25,972 nt of DNA from JBFLVQ01 sp040758525 (GCA_040758525.1 JBFLVQ010000052.1:1-25972); one strand, 5' to 3'. Shown: positions 14,834-23,532, counted from the stretch's first letter. Translations and numbers: made by a program. Notes: generated by a model not told the origin, from the sequence alone.

Positions 14834-15610
14834 ATGGGCGATTACTACCGAATCCTGGGCGTTTCGCGCAAAGCGACACAAAACGAGATCCGGTCAGCAT
14901 ACCGGAAGCTAGCGCGCAAAAACCACCCAGACGTGAGCCAATCACCAGAAGCGGCCAAGCAGTTTGCGCTTATTAGTGAAGCCTACAGGGTACTGTCCAA
15001 TACACAATTGCGGGCACTCTATGATCAAGGTGGCGAAGAACTGATCGCGAATCAGAAACGCCGACAAGATCAACATGCACAGCGCACCGCCTATCAAGTG
15101 CGTATTAACCGTGTAGTTGATGAGATGATTGCCGAAGAGCGAGCTGAAGTTAAGGTTCGCAGTCAGGCCGTCACAGTGGTTGTTACACTATTTGCCTCGA
15201 CATTTTTCGTTGCGGTTGCCAAACCCTCTATCTTCGATTCGATCGGTCTCTTCTGGAAAGTTATTATTGTGACGCTCTCTTTCCTAGGCTTGCGTTACCT
15301 CTATCAGAGCCTGCGTAAGATAATTGAGCGTTACACCTATATTCCTGAGTTTCCTTCTATCACACGGTTGGTTGAGCCGCCCAAACAACCTTTCCGTCGT
15401 CGCACCGCGCTCACCTTTCTTATCTGTGGCTATGCAGTTTCACTGACGCTTGGCACAATTATGGGATATTGGGTTGATGACGGTAGTGCGGGGCCCTATT
15501 TCGATAATGGCTATTTAATAAATGTATTACTGCTCCCACCTATTGTCGTCTTTATTATTCATTTATGGCGCTTTCTAGTGGCTAAGTTCGATGATATCTT
15601 TGGATTGTAA
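14834..15610 (+). CDS. Membrane-anchored J-domain (DnaJ-like) protein
   Basis: Hsp70 co-chaperone-type protein of 258 residues. A complete N-terminal J-domain (about 1-70: YYRILGVSRKATQNEIRSAY, HPD triad at 31-33, then FALISEAYRVLSN) would stimulate DnaK ATPase. The Gly/Phe, zinc-finger and C-terminal substrate domains of true DnaJ are absent. Instead a charged linker leads to about four membrane helices (about 113-132, 139-158, 194-216 and 228-248). The J-domain should face the cytoplasm and recruit DnaK to the inner membrane. It is not dnaJ itself. It has an upstream promoter of its own and precedes the zinc-ribbon kinase gene by 120 bases. Confidence 0.88.
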   Translation: MGDYYRILGVSRKATQNEIRSAYRKLARKNHPDVSQSPEAAKQFALISEAYRVLSNTQLRALYDQGGEELIANQKRRQDQHAQRTAYQVRINRVVDEMIAEERAEVKVRSQAVTVVVTLFASTFFVAVAKPSIFDSIGLFWKVIIVTLSFLGLRYLYQSLRKIIERYTYIPEFPSITRLVEPPKQPFRRRTALTFLICGYAVSLTLGTIMGYWVDDGSAGPYFDNGYLINVLLLPPIVVFIIHLWRFLVAKFDDIFGL

Positions 15611-15646
15611 TCTATCCATAGATGCTGACAGATTTCACGTTCTCGG

Positions 15647-15675
15647 TTGACAAGGATAGGCGGAAATGATAGTGA
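15647..15675 (+). promoter_or_regulatory. Promoter of the zinc-ribbon Ser/Thr kinase gene
   Basis: A perfect -35 TTGACA (15647-15652) is followed after 17 bases by TAGTGA (15670-15675). The weak -10 is helped by a TG one base upstream (15667-15668), forming an extended -10. The leader would be about 49 bases. No Shine-Dalgarno precedes the ATG at 15731. Confidence 0.5.
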
Positions 15676-15730
15676 ATGTCCGTCTCTTGTCTTTGCTATG
15701 GGATAAATCAAGCCTGCGATACTCGACCAT

Positions 15731-17149
15731 ATGAAACAATGCTTCAAATGTAACCGCTCATTCGAGGAGAACAGCACCTTCTGTCCTTTTGACGGGCAGA
15801 AACTGATCTTTATACAGACCGAAAATGATCTGATCGGACGACTAATTGATAACAAATATCAGATTGAGGAATTAATTGCTAAAGGCGGCGCCGGCTCGGT
15901 ATATCGTGCGCTACATATACAGCTCAATATACCTGTAGCAATGAAAGTAATGCATAACCGTTCAACTAGTGATGTAGCTGCGATCGAACGTTTTCGCCGC
16001 GAAGCTTATGCAGCTATGCAGATTCGTCATCCTAATGCGATTGCCGTAATGGACTTTGGCGTTACTGCTGACAAGCTGGTCTATGTGGTAATGGAGTATT
16101 TACAGGGTGTGAACCTAAGGCAAAGGCTTAAGCAGAAGAGATATTTTTCTGCCGAAGAGGCTAATGAGATTATCCAACAGATCTGTGCCGCTGTGGCAGT
16201 GGCACACAAACGTAAGATTGTGCATCGTGATCTCAAACCAGAAAATATTTTTCTACACCTTGACACAGAGACAGAAGTCGTCAAAGTGCTCGACTTCGGC
16301 ATTGCCAAATTCAAAGACGCAATACATTATGAAGGAGATGGTAATATCACACGCCAAGGCTATGTAGTAGGCACACCACACTATATGTCGCCGGAACAAT
16401 GTTATGGTAAAGAGATAGATGGTCGTGCTGATGTCTACTCGCTGGGTATCATTCTCTATGAGATGTTAACAGGTCGTATGCCTTTTGTTGGCCCTTCACA
16501 CACGGCTATTGCAGTTAAGCAAGCAACTGAGAAAGCTCGCCCTACTTATGAAGTGCGCAAAGGCATTCCTGCTGTAGTTAATGCTGTGGTTATGCATGCG
16601 CTGGAAAAGAATCCCAATAATCGGCCGTCAGATACAATCGCTTTTGCTGCTGAACTAGAGGCAGCCGTCAAGGCAGTCACCGAACAGGAGTTTTTAAAAG
16701 TATTTCTTAATGCCAGTGAGCAAGATCTAGAAGCCGCTCTGTTACTTGCTAGTGATCCAGCTAAATCACGCTCAGCCGAACTAGAAAGTGATCTACCGAC
16801 ACTTGAGGAGAGACTTAATCTCCCCAATCTACCATCTGCTGTTGCTGCTGTTAGTGCTGCTGAGACCACTACAAGCATACCTACGGTGATGGAGCCAAAG
16901 ACGGGTCAATCCATTTGTAGTACCGATACATCTATTTCTATCAACTTGCAATCAGCCATTGGCACACGTAGTGTATCCATCAATCGCGAGAGCTTGCTCA
17001 ATTGTTCGAAAGAGACGTCCATGCTTTTACAAATTATCATAGGGGATCTAGAAACAGAGAATCCACTTGATGAGATCTTCCTCAATGAATTGAAGACAGC
17101 AGTAGAGAACCTACGCACTATGTTATTGAATATCAGCTCGCCGCCTTGA
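15731..17149 (+). CDS. Ser/Thr protein kinase with N-terminal zinc-ribbon-like motif
   Basis: A 472-residue Hanks-type kinase. The N-terminus carries a short zinc-ribbon-like motif (Cys4-x2-Cys7 ... Cys18-Pro-Phe-Asp-Gly) in which the fourth Cys is replaced by Asp21. The kinase domain spans about 44-320: glycine loop AKGGAGSVY, where the first loop Gly is Ala50, then Lys72 (AMK), HRDLKPEN with Asp167 and Asn172, DFG 188-190 and SPE 220-222. Catalytic residues are complete, so activity is expected. The C-terminal about 150 residues are Ser/Thr-rich and end in a helical segment (FLNELKTAVENLRTMLLN). No membrane helix is present. Its 3' end overlaps hisA by 17 bases in convergent orientation. 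Confidence 0.9.
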   Translation: MKQCFKCNRSFEENSTFCPFDGQKLIFIQTENDLIGRLIDNKYQIEELIAKGGAGSVYRALHIQLNIPVAMKVMHNRSTSDVAAIERFRREAYAAMQIRHPNAIAVMDFGVTADKLVYVVMEYLQGVNLRQRLKQKRYFSAEEANEIIQQICAAVAVAHKRKIVHRDLKPENIFLHLDTETEVVKVLDFGIAKFKDAIHYEGDGNITRQGYVVGTPHYMSPEQCYGKEIDGRADVYSLGIILYEMLTGRMPFVGPSHTAIAVKQATEKARPTYEVRKGIPAVVNAVVMHALEKNPNNRPSDTIAFAAELEAAVKAVTEQEFLKVFLNASEQDLEAALLLASDPAKSRSAELESDLPTLEERLNLPNLPSAVAAVSAAETTTSIPTVMEPKTGQSICSTDTSISINLQSAIGTRSVSINRESLLNCSKETSMLLQIIIGDLETENPLDEIFLNELKTAVENLRTMLLNISSPP

Positions 17150-17858
17150 GCGCTTCTGCTAGCGTGAAACGCCGTTCATAAAGCGCTTTTCCAATAATAC
17201 AACTGTCCACACCGTCGTTTTCTAAAGCTTTCAGATGTTGGATATCTTCAAGTGTGCCTATACCACCCGAAGCAGTAACCTTAAGACCACTCTCTTGGGC
17301 CAATCGCCGAGTCATATGAAGATTTGGTCCGGCCAGCATGCCATCTTGGGCAATATCGGTATAGATAATTCGCTTAATACCACTATCGTGTAGCTGTAGA
17401 GCCAATGTAAGAGCATCGAGTTGGGAAGTATGTTCCCATCCATGTGTAGCCACAAAGCCTGCACGTGCGTCTATGCCTACTACTAGATGATCCTGATACC
17501 GTGCCGCCAATGAGTTGAATAGTTGTGGTGCCGCTACCACAATTGTGCCAAGAATGATGTGTGTAACACCCAGTTCAATAAGACGCACAATGGCTACTTC
17601 ATCTCGCACACCACCTCCGAACTGTACAGGAAGCTTCAGTTTCTGCACAATATCGCGCACGATTACCAAATTATCTGTTGGTCCGCCTGTGAATGCGCCA
17701 TCTAAATCGACAACATGAAGTAGTGTGGCACCAGCTTGTGCAAACTGCTCGGCTACTGATAATGGGTCTTGATCGTAGATTTTTACACGATCTTTCTCTC
17801 CTTGTGTGAGTCGTACACAACAACCGTTTTTTAGATCAAGTGCAGGAATAACAAGCAT
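17133..17858 (-). CDS. hisA: HisA, ProFAR isomerase (histidine biosynthesis)
   Basis: Catalyses the Amadori rearrangement of ProFAR to PRFAR, the fourth step of histidine biosynthesis. The 241-residue TIM barrel has catalytic Asp8 (MLVIPALDLKNG) and Asp130 (GIDARAGFVATHGW), phosphate-binding FGGGVRD (80-86) and a C-terminal ASGGIGTLED, and the second-half motif YTDIAQDGM. This pattern fits HisA, not its paralogue HisF. The gene ends inside the 3' end of the convergent kinase gene (17-base overlap). A perfect TATAAT lies 33 bases upstream of its ATG. The related hisH is on the same strand about 1 kb upstream, beyond an oppositely oriented gene. hisF is not in the window. Confidence 0.96.
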   Translation of the reverse strand: MLVIPALDLKNGCCVRLTQGEKDRVKIYDQDPLSVAEQFAQAGATLLHVVDLDGAFTGGPTDNLVIVRDIVQKLKLPVQFGGGVRDEVAIVRLIELGVTHIILGTIVVAAPQLFNSLAARYQDHLVVGIDARAGFVATHGWEHTSQLDALTLALQLHDSGIKRIIYTDIAQDGMLAGPNLHMTRRLAQESGLKVTASGGIGTLEDIQHLKALENDGVDSCIIGKALYERRFTLAEALKAAS

Positions 17859-17891
17859 ACGGCATTATCCAGTGACATGTAATAGTGCCAT

Positions 17892-17897
17892 ATTATA
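17892..17897 (-). promoter_or_regulatory. Possible hisA -10 element
   Basis: Minus-strand TATAAT (17897-17892) lies 33 bases before the hisA ATG. No -35 hexamer is recognisable at 16-18 bases. If real, hisA has its own promoter and does not depend on read-through from hisH. Confidence 0.35.
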
Positions 17898-17947
17898 CAT
17901 TTTCACCACAGCATAGCGATAGAGAATCGAGAGGTCTTATACCAACG

Positions 17948-18877
17948 ATGATGCCACGTATCATTTCATTGATTGCCAGCGCTACGGAAATAGTCTCTGC
18001 ACTAGGGCTTGAACAACAATTAGTAGGACGATCGCATGAATGTGACTATCCACCTACGGTAAAACAACTGCCCATCTGTACTAGTCCTAAGTTCAATGTT
18101 GAAGGTTCAAGCTATCAGATTGATCAGCGTGTGAAGGCAATCGTGCAGGAGGCACTTAGTGTCTATCGTGTTGACGCACATCTATTAGAAGAGTTACAGC
18201 CAACACATATCATTACACAATCACAATGTGAAGTGTGTGCAGTTAGTCTTAAGGATGTAGAACAAGCCGTCTGTCAATTAACCAGTTCTCAGCCAACTAT
18301 CGTTTCACTGATGCCAAATGCGCTTGCAGATATTTGGACAGATATAAAACGTGTAGGCACAGCACTCGATGTTGCTGCAACAGCAGCAGATTTGATCAAA
18401 GAACTGCAGGAGAGAATGGCAATGCTCGCCACCCGTTCGCGAGCACTCACGCCATATCCTACAGTAGCGGGTATCGAATGGATAGAGCCACTCATGGCAA
18501 CTGGCAACTGGATGCCAGAGCTGATAGAGATGGCAGGAGGGAGCAATCTATTTGGTGAAGCAGGGAAGCACTCACCCTGGATGACTTGGAATGAATTAGT
18601 GAGAAAAGATCCAGATATAATTTTTGTTGCACCTTGCGGCTTTGATATTCAACGTACATTGCAGGAGATGTCGTTAATCACTAGCAAATCAGAGTGGAAA
18701 AGCTTGCAAGCTGTGCAGAAAGGTTCTGTTTATATAGCCGATGGCAATCAATATTTTAATCGTCCTGGTCCTCGTGTAGTGGAGTCTTTAGAGATTATGG
18801 CAGAGATGTTTCATCCTAAAGTATTCCACTTTGGTCATGAAGGTTCAGGCTGGATACGTTTTAGTGAAAATCTATAA
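17948..18877 (+). CDS. Cobalamin-binding-type periplasmic-binding-fold protein (BtuF-like)
   Basis: Member of the Fe3+/B12 periplasmic-binding fold (class III). Residues near the start read MPRIISLIASATEIVSALG, with GRSHECDYP, a conserved THIITQSQCEVC and the GIEWIEPLMATGNWMPELI and GPRVVESLE segments typical of proteins annotated cobalamin-binding. The longest frame begins at 17885, but the family N-terminus and tandem ATGs point to 17948 (309 residues). There is no signal peptide, so it may act in the cytoplasm or as a salvage or sensing protein and not as an ABC transporter binding subunit. No btuC/btuD genes are nearby. It sits between hisA (divergent, about 89 bases) and hisH (convergent, 6-base overlap). 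Ligand identity is inferred from family only. Confidence 0.8.
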   Translation: MMPRIISLIASATEIVSALGLEQQLVGRSHECDYPPTVKQLPICTSPKFNVEGSSYQIDQRVKAIVQEALSVYRVDAHLLEELQPTHIITQSQCEVCAVSLKDVEQAVCQLTSSQPTIVSLMPNALADIWTDIKRVGTALDVAATAADLIKELQERMAMLATRSRALTPYPTVAGIEWIEPLMATGNWMPELIEMAGGSNLFGEAGKHSPWMTWNELVRKDPDIIFVAPCGFDIQRTLQEMSLITSKSEWKSLQAVQKGSVYIADGNQYFNRPGPRVVESLEIMAEMFHPKVFHFGHEGSGWIRFSENL

Positions 18878-19489
18878 CTGTGCAGCGAAATTTTTCAGTA
18901 ATTGCAGACCGGCTTGCTGACTCTTCTCAGGATGGAATTGCACTCCTAGAATATTGTCACGCCCTGCAATCGCGGCGAACTTCAATCCATAGTCTGTTAC
19001 TCCCAATGTATACTCATCAGTCGCTAGTGTGACGTAGTAAGAGTGTACAAAATAGAAGAATGCACCATCAGGAATATTGGTAAGTAATGGGTGTGGGTGA
19101 TAGTGATGCACTTTGTTCCAGCCTATATGTGGTACATGTAGATCGGTTTCTGGAAATCGTACAACTCGGCCTGGCAATAGACCAAGACCCTTATGCTGAC
19201 CAAACTCATCGCTCTCATCGAAAAGCATTTGATATCCTACACAGATACCAAGAAGAGGTTTACCGGCTGCCGCCGCTTTATAGACAAGCTCATCAAAGCC
19301 ACGCGCACGCAAACAGTTAATAGCATCGCCAAAGGCGCCTACGCCTGGTAGAACCAATGCATGCGCACAAGCTAATCGAGTAGGCTCAGCACTGATTTCA
19401 ACTTCTACTCCAACCGCGGCAAATGCCTTTTCTACACTACGTAGATTGCCTACACCATAATCGATAATGGCGATTGTAGTATTACTCAT
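18872..19489 (-). CDS. hisH: HisH, glutaminase subunit of imidazole glycerol phosphate synthase
   Basis: Hydrolyses glutamine and passes ammonia to HisF for formation of imidazole glycerol phosphate and AICAR. The 205-residue class I amidotransferase has the family start IAIIDYGVGNLRSVEKAF, oxyanion region LPGVGAFGDA, catalytic Cys83 (GICVGYQMLF) and the His186/Glu188 pair (GVQFHPEKS). The ATG at 19489 matches the family N-terminus; a frame to 19546 is an artefact of overlap with the permease gene. Its first 8 bases overlap the last 8 of that gene (ATGAGTAA), implying translational coupling. It needs HisF, which is not in the window. Confidence 0.96.
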   Translation of the reverse strand: MSNTTIAIIDYGVGNLRSVEKAFAAVGVEVEISAEPTRLACAHALVLPGVGAFGDAINCLRARGFDELVYKAAAAGKPLLGICVGYQMLFDESDEFGQHKGLGLLPGRVVRFPETDLHVPHIGWNKVHHYHPHPLLTNIPDGAFFYFVHSYYVTLATDEYTLGVTDYGLKFAAIAGRDNILGVQFHPEKSQQAGLQLLKNFAAQL

Positions 19490-20723
19490 AACGAAGTGCC
19501 TCAATAGGGTTAAGATTAGCAGCTCGCTTAGCCGGATAGATACCAAAGAATAGTCCTACTGCAAGTGATACACTGAGACCTGCTAGTGCTGCCCAAAGCG
19601 GCACAACAGAAGGAAGTGGAGAGAAGGTATCGATCAATTTACTGATTCCTACACCAATCAATACTCCTATGATTCCACCTGTTCCAGTCAGCACAATCGC
19701 TTCAAGGAGAAATTGGCGCATTATATCGCTACGACGTGCACCTATGGCTTTGCGTATGCCGATCTCGCGGGTACGTTCTACCACTGCCACGAGCATAATG
19801 TTCATTACTCCTATCCCACCAATAAATAGCGCGACCGAAGAGACAACAGTTAACACAAGGGCAGTAGCGCCAGTAAGTTGGTTATATAGATCTAATAGAC
19901 TATCTTGTGTAGAAACACCAAAGTTGTTCTTTTCGCCTGGTCGTACCTGTCGCCGTCGTCTTAGGATCTCAGTGATATCATCTACTGCACGTGGTACCTG
20001 TGCACGACTATGTGGACGGACCACGGCAAAAAAGAAGACATCTGATCCTCGCTCATTGATAGGATAATACTTCATAAAAGTAGTGATTGGGATCAATGTC
20101 TGAATATCACGACTCTGACCAAAGAAACTGCCTTGCCGTTCCAATACACCAATAACTCGGAATTTGCGGCCATCTACGAGGATCTCTTTATCTATAGGGT
20201 CAGTAAATGGGAAGAGAGCATCCACCACATCTGCGCTTAAAACACATATGTCAGCACGATGTAGGATTTCAAAATCTGTGAAGAAACGACCTTCCGCAAT
20301 GTAATTGCTACGGGTCAACTCATAGCCGAGCGTAGCTCCAGTGAGTTGCATTGTATCAGTCTCACGGTCGCCATAGCGCATTATTGCAGTCTGCTTACGG
20401 TATTCGGGTGAAACCGAGAGTATAGCATCAGAAGCAGCTAGTGCTAGACCATCCTCCAATGTCAGATCCTTGCGCTTTCTTTCTGATTCCGTACGTGTAC
20501 GCCGAAAACCAGGATCAAACTTGGAGACGAAGATAGTATTGGAGCCCAAGGACTCAATCTGATTAGTAAAAGCGCGATTGAGTCCCTGAATAATTGAAAC
20601 CATAGCAATTACTGTGGTTACACCAACAATGACACCTAGTGTAGTAAGAAAGGAGCGTAATTTATGTGTTTGTAGTGTGGAGAGCGCCATGCGTGCGCTC
20701 TCGCTCACATCCCTTAACTGCAT
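19482..20723 (-). CDS. MacB/FtsX-family ABC transporter permease
   Basis: Membrane subunit of a MacB-type (mechanotransmission) ABC system, 413 residues. One N-terminal helix at about 25-47 (FLTTLGVIVGVTTVIAMVSI) is followed by a large periplasmic MacB_PCD-type domain (about 50-275; NTIFVSKFDPG, VIGVLERQGSFFG). A C-terminal FtsX domain holds three helices (about 286-308, 336-360 and 378-398), with the conserved RTREIGIRKAIGARRSDI and a final PIEALRYE. It lacks an ATPase domain, and no ATPase or membrane-fusion gene is beside it here. Such proteins export lipopeptides, toxins or lipoproteins; the substrate is unknown. Its stop overlaps the hisH start. No strong Shine-Dalgarno precedes the ATG at 20723. 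Confidence 0.88.
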   Translation of the reverse strand: MQLRDVSESARMALSTLQTHKLRSFLTTLGVIVGVTTVIAMVSIIQGLNRAFTNQIESLGSNTIFVSKFDPGFRRTRTESERKRKDLTLEDGLALAASDAILSVSPEYRKQTAIMRYGDRETDTMQLTGATLGYELTRSNYIAEGRFFTDFEILHRADICVLSADVVDALFPFTDPIDKEILVDGRKFRVIGVLERQGSFFGQSRDIQTLIPITTFMKYYPINERGSDVFFFAVVRPHSRAQVPRAVDDITEILRRRRQVRPGEKNNFGVSTQDSLLDLYNQLTGATALVLTVVSSVALFIGGIGVMNIMLVAVVERTREIGIRKAIGARRSDIMRQFLLEAIVLTGTGGIIGVLIGVGISKLIDTFSPLPSVVPLWAALAGLSVSLAVGLFFGIYPAKRAANLNPIEALRYE

Positions 20724-20915
20724 GTTGTAGTTGGAAAGTATATTCTTATCAATTCAGACAATAGCCTCTCACTCAGCACCTATGATAACATACGGCTGTA
20801 TTTTAGAATATCTGGGCGCAGCACGTTGCTGTGTCTCTCCTTCCTGACAAGGGGGCCTGAGTCGTAATTATCGCCTAGGCTAATAGCCTCGCTAGCGCGG
20901 GATGTAAAACCAACC

Positions 20916-22040
20916 ATGGTATTGATCTATGATCTGATATCGGTGCTGTTTCTCTGCTGGGCACTGTTAGCACTAGCGCTACTAGTCTATAGCATGTTTG
21001 TGACACTGCGACGACAGCAGCGCGCGGCCTTACGTGTGCGCTTACAACAGATCTTTCAGGTAGTGGTATCAGAAGCAGGAGCAATTGATCTAGTTACTAG
21101 TGACCGGCTTGCAGTTGCTTTGCAGCGGCTGGCAGGCCGAAATCGCGAATGTCTGCGCGATTTTCTTGTTGAAATAGCAATAGGGTTAAAGGGAGATGCT
21201 TTGAAACCAATTTCTGAAACCTATCAGGCATTAAGGTTTGCTGAAGAGGATATACAAGCTTTTCAGAAAAGCAGTTGGTATAGACGTGCAGATGCAGCAA
21301 AGCGATTAGGTACAATGCATTGCTGGAGTGCCATAGAGGTACTGACAGGGGCATTGCGTGACAAAGATACAGAAGTGCGTCAAGCTGCCCTTTGTGCACT
21401 CACGGAATTGGGCGAGAGTCGCTCATTGGCTACTGTTGTGCTGTCGCTCTCAAGTGCCAATGGTTGGCAGGTGCTACAAGTTGCTAGCAAACTACGCCAG
21501 TTACCATTGGATCTCTCCTATTTGTTGCGTGAACTGTTGCAAGCCGCAGGGCCGTTGCGTGAACGACGCGAGGCAGTAATAAAAGTCGTGCTGGAATTGA
21601 TGGCAGATTTGGGGCAGCGTAATGAATGGCTAAATGCTCGGTCTGCTCGACTGGCAGCAGCACCATTTCTAAATAATGAGTCGGTCGATATACGTGCCCG
21701 TGCAGTACGTGTCTTTGCTGCTCTTGGTGTTGAAACCAATGATGAATTGGAACTGCTGTTGGCAAAAATGGCCGATCAGAGTTGGGAAGTGCGTGCGGTT
21801 GCTGCCAAAGCACTGGGTCAGATAGGCAAGGAGCAAGCAATACCAGCACTGATAAGGATGCTTACGGACGAAGCCTGGTGGGTGCGTCACAATGCTGCTC
21901 ATTCGCTTGCGCAATTAGGCCAGTTGGGATTGGCTGCTTTGCGCGAGCAGACAGAGCATACAGATCGTTTTGCCCGTGATATTGCCAAGCAAGTGATAGA
22001 GGAGTTGCAATTGGATGCAGCAGTTAGGACAGGGAGCTGA
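20916..22040 (+). CDS. HEAT-repeat protein with N-terminal membrane helix
   Basis: A 374-residue protein with one membrane helix at about 8-30 (LISVLFLCWALLALALLVYS) followed by basic residues, placing the rest in the cytoplasm. HEAT-type repeats are clear at about 122-168 (SAIEVLTGALRDKDTEVRQA), about 255-275 and 285-340 (WEVRAVAAKALGQIGK, AIPALIRMLTDEAWWVRHNA). Such repeats act as protein-binding scaffolds. The 3' end overlaps the glycosyltransferase gene by 26 bases, and that gene's ribosome-binding site (AGAGGAG, 21998-22004) is inside this one, so the two products are probably made together and may form a complex. The ribosome-binding site at 20916 is poor. No enzyme motif is seen. Confidence 0.82.
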   Translation: MVLIYDLISVLFLCWALLALALLVYSMFVTLRRQQRAALRVRLQQIFQVVVSEAGAIDLVTSDRLAVALQRLAGRNRECLRDFLVEIAIGLKGDALKPISETYQALRFAEEDIQAFQKSSWYRRADAAKRLGTMHCWSAIEVLTGALRDKDTEVRQAALCALTELGESRSLATVVLSLSSANGWQVLQVASKLRQLPLDLSYLLRELLQAAGPLRERREAVIKVVLELMADLGQRNEWLNARSARLAAAPFLNNESVDIRARAVRVFAALGVETNDELELLLAKMADQSWEVRAVAAKALGQIGKEQAIPALIRMLTDEAWWVRHNAAHSLAQLGQLGLAALREQTEHTDRFARDIAKQVIEELQLDAAVRTGS

Positions 22041-23511
22041 TAGTGCTAAGACGGTTGCTGAACTGCCTATGCTGGTATTGCCTATTACTGGACGCCTGCT
22101 GGGTATGATACTACTTGTTAGCCCACTGCTACTGGCATTTGGCCTTTTCGCCTACAATATCTTAGAAATAGGGCTACCTTACGGACTAGCCTGGCAACAG
22201 ATGCTGACCTATCTAGTGATTTTTTTGTTCACTATTCAACTTTGTACTGGAGCAATCAGTATAATTCAAATTACCTTATCCTTATTTAATACTAGGCGTA
22301 ATACATTCTGTAATCGTTTAAGCAGCCGTTTTGAACTGATTGACTCACCCAAAGTTCAACCTATTTCATTGATTGTTTGGTCACATAACCAGAGTGATTG
22401 GCTAGGAGAGACGCTTAAATCCTTATTGGCGATCAATTATCCTGATTATGAAGTTATTATTATCAATGATGGCTCAGATGATGCTACGCTAGAAATACTG
22501 GAGCTAGAATTTGGACTACAACCACTCAATCGTGTATATAGACGTGCGCTCTCAACTGGAGCAATTAGCGCTATCTACACTTCATCGCAATACCCCATTC
22601 TCACAGTGATAGACAAGCCATACACGGGAAGGGCGGATTCGCTCAATATTGGCCTTAATCTAGCAAGAGCACCATTAGTATGCTTTCTTGAGCCTAGCCA
22701 CTTGTTGTCCCGTAATGCCTTGATGCTGCTTGCTAAACCATTCATTGAAGAGCCGCAAACCACCTTAGTGACTGCTAGTACGGGCGAGCCAGAGATGGGT
22801 GTCAACCATATGCCCATCACTTTCTTGGAGAATTTGCAACAGATTGAACGGAAGCGTCTTTTTCATAGCAGCCTGCTAGTACGTAGCGCCTTCTGTTTAA
22901 TAAGTACGACCAATAGTGCGGTGCGCCTATTACGTAAACAGGATTTAATCCAGCTAGGTGGTTTTCAGGGAAGTAAAACTGATAATGAGTTGTGGCTCAA
23001 CTTGCAATTGGTGCAGGCACGATGTAAACAGGCACGGCCTTACCGAGTCAGATTTGTGCCAGATATTCTCTGTTGGACGCGTCTGATAACAACAAGAGAA
23101 TCATTAGCAGCAATGCATAGGCGTTGGCAGATGATTTTATTACAGACTGTAATAGGCAATATTAAAATGTTGGTACAGCAGGGCTTAGGATGGCGGCGCA
23201 TAGCTTTAATAGTGTTATTGCTAGAGATTGTTGCGCCTGTGTTGGAGTTGATGGGGTTGATCACGATACCGCTGGCGCTACTTGTTGGTGCTATTACTGG
23301 AGAGATAGCAGCGCTCTATTTTTTTACCATAGTTATTTTTGCGCTTTTAAAGAGTCTGGGTGGAATTATTGCGGATGAAATCTCTTTACGCCGACAACAC
23401 TCTTTTCCTGAAATTATTGGATTACTATTAGTATCTTTGGTTGAGGGGTTGAGCTATCGATTTCTCACGGCCTTTTGGCGTATACATGGAGCTATTATTT
23501 TTATCATTTAA
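22015..23511 (+). CDS. Membrane glycosyltransferase family 2-like protein lacking the DxD motif
   Basis: A 498-residue protein with N-terminal membrane helices (about 25-48 and 62-90), a cytoplasmic GT-A domain (about 114-370) and C-terminal helices (about 395-450 and 465-482), the layout of processive GT2 enzymes such as cellulose or poly-GlcNAc synthases. It keeps the nucleotide-binding region (PISLIVWSHNQSDWL, VIIINDGSDD at 147-156) and KPYTGRADSLNIGL. The usual DxD is replaced by Glu-Pro-Ser (226-228). The catalytic TED region reads KTDNEL with Asp323, and QxxRW reads HRRW (368-371). It may be an inactive or divergent synthase. A pseudo-enzyme paired with the HEAT protein is possible. Confidence 0.8.
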   Translation: MQQLGQGADSAKTVAELPMLVLPITGRLLGMILLVSPLLLAFGLFAYNILEIGLPYGLAWQQMLTYLVIFLFTIQLCTGAISIIQITLSLFNTRRNTFCNRLSSRFELIDSPKVQPISLIVWSHNQSDWLGETLKSLLAINYPDYEVIIINDGSDDATLEILELEFGLQPLNRVYRRALSTGAISAIYTSSQYPILTVIDKPYTGRADSLNIGLNLARAPLVCFLEPSHLLSRNALMLLAKPFIEEPQTTLVTASTGEPEMGVNHMPITFLENLQQIERKRLFHSSLLVRSAFCLISTTNSAVRLLRKQDLIQLGGFQGSKTDNELWLNLQLVQARCKQARPYRVRFVPDILCWTRLITTRESLAAMHRRWQMILLQTVIGNIKMLVQQGLGWRRIALIVLLLEIVAPVLELMGLITIPLALLVGAITGEIAALYFFTIVIFALLKSLGGIIADEISLRRQHSFPEIIGLLLVSLVEGLSYRFLTAFWRIHGAIIFII

Positions 23512-23532
23512 TAGAATGTCAATGGTCAAGCG

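Noticed and set aside
20877..20889. AGGCT-AAT-AGCCT hairpin upstream of the HEAT gene
   Set aside because: Only 5 bp with a 3-base loop in a region of small palindromes; too weak to call.
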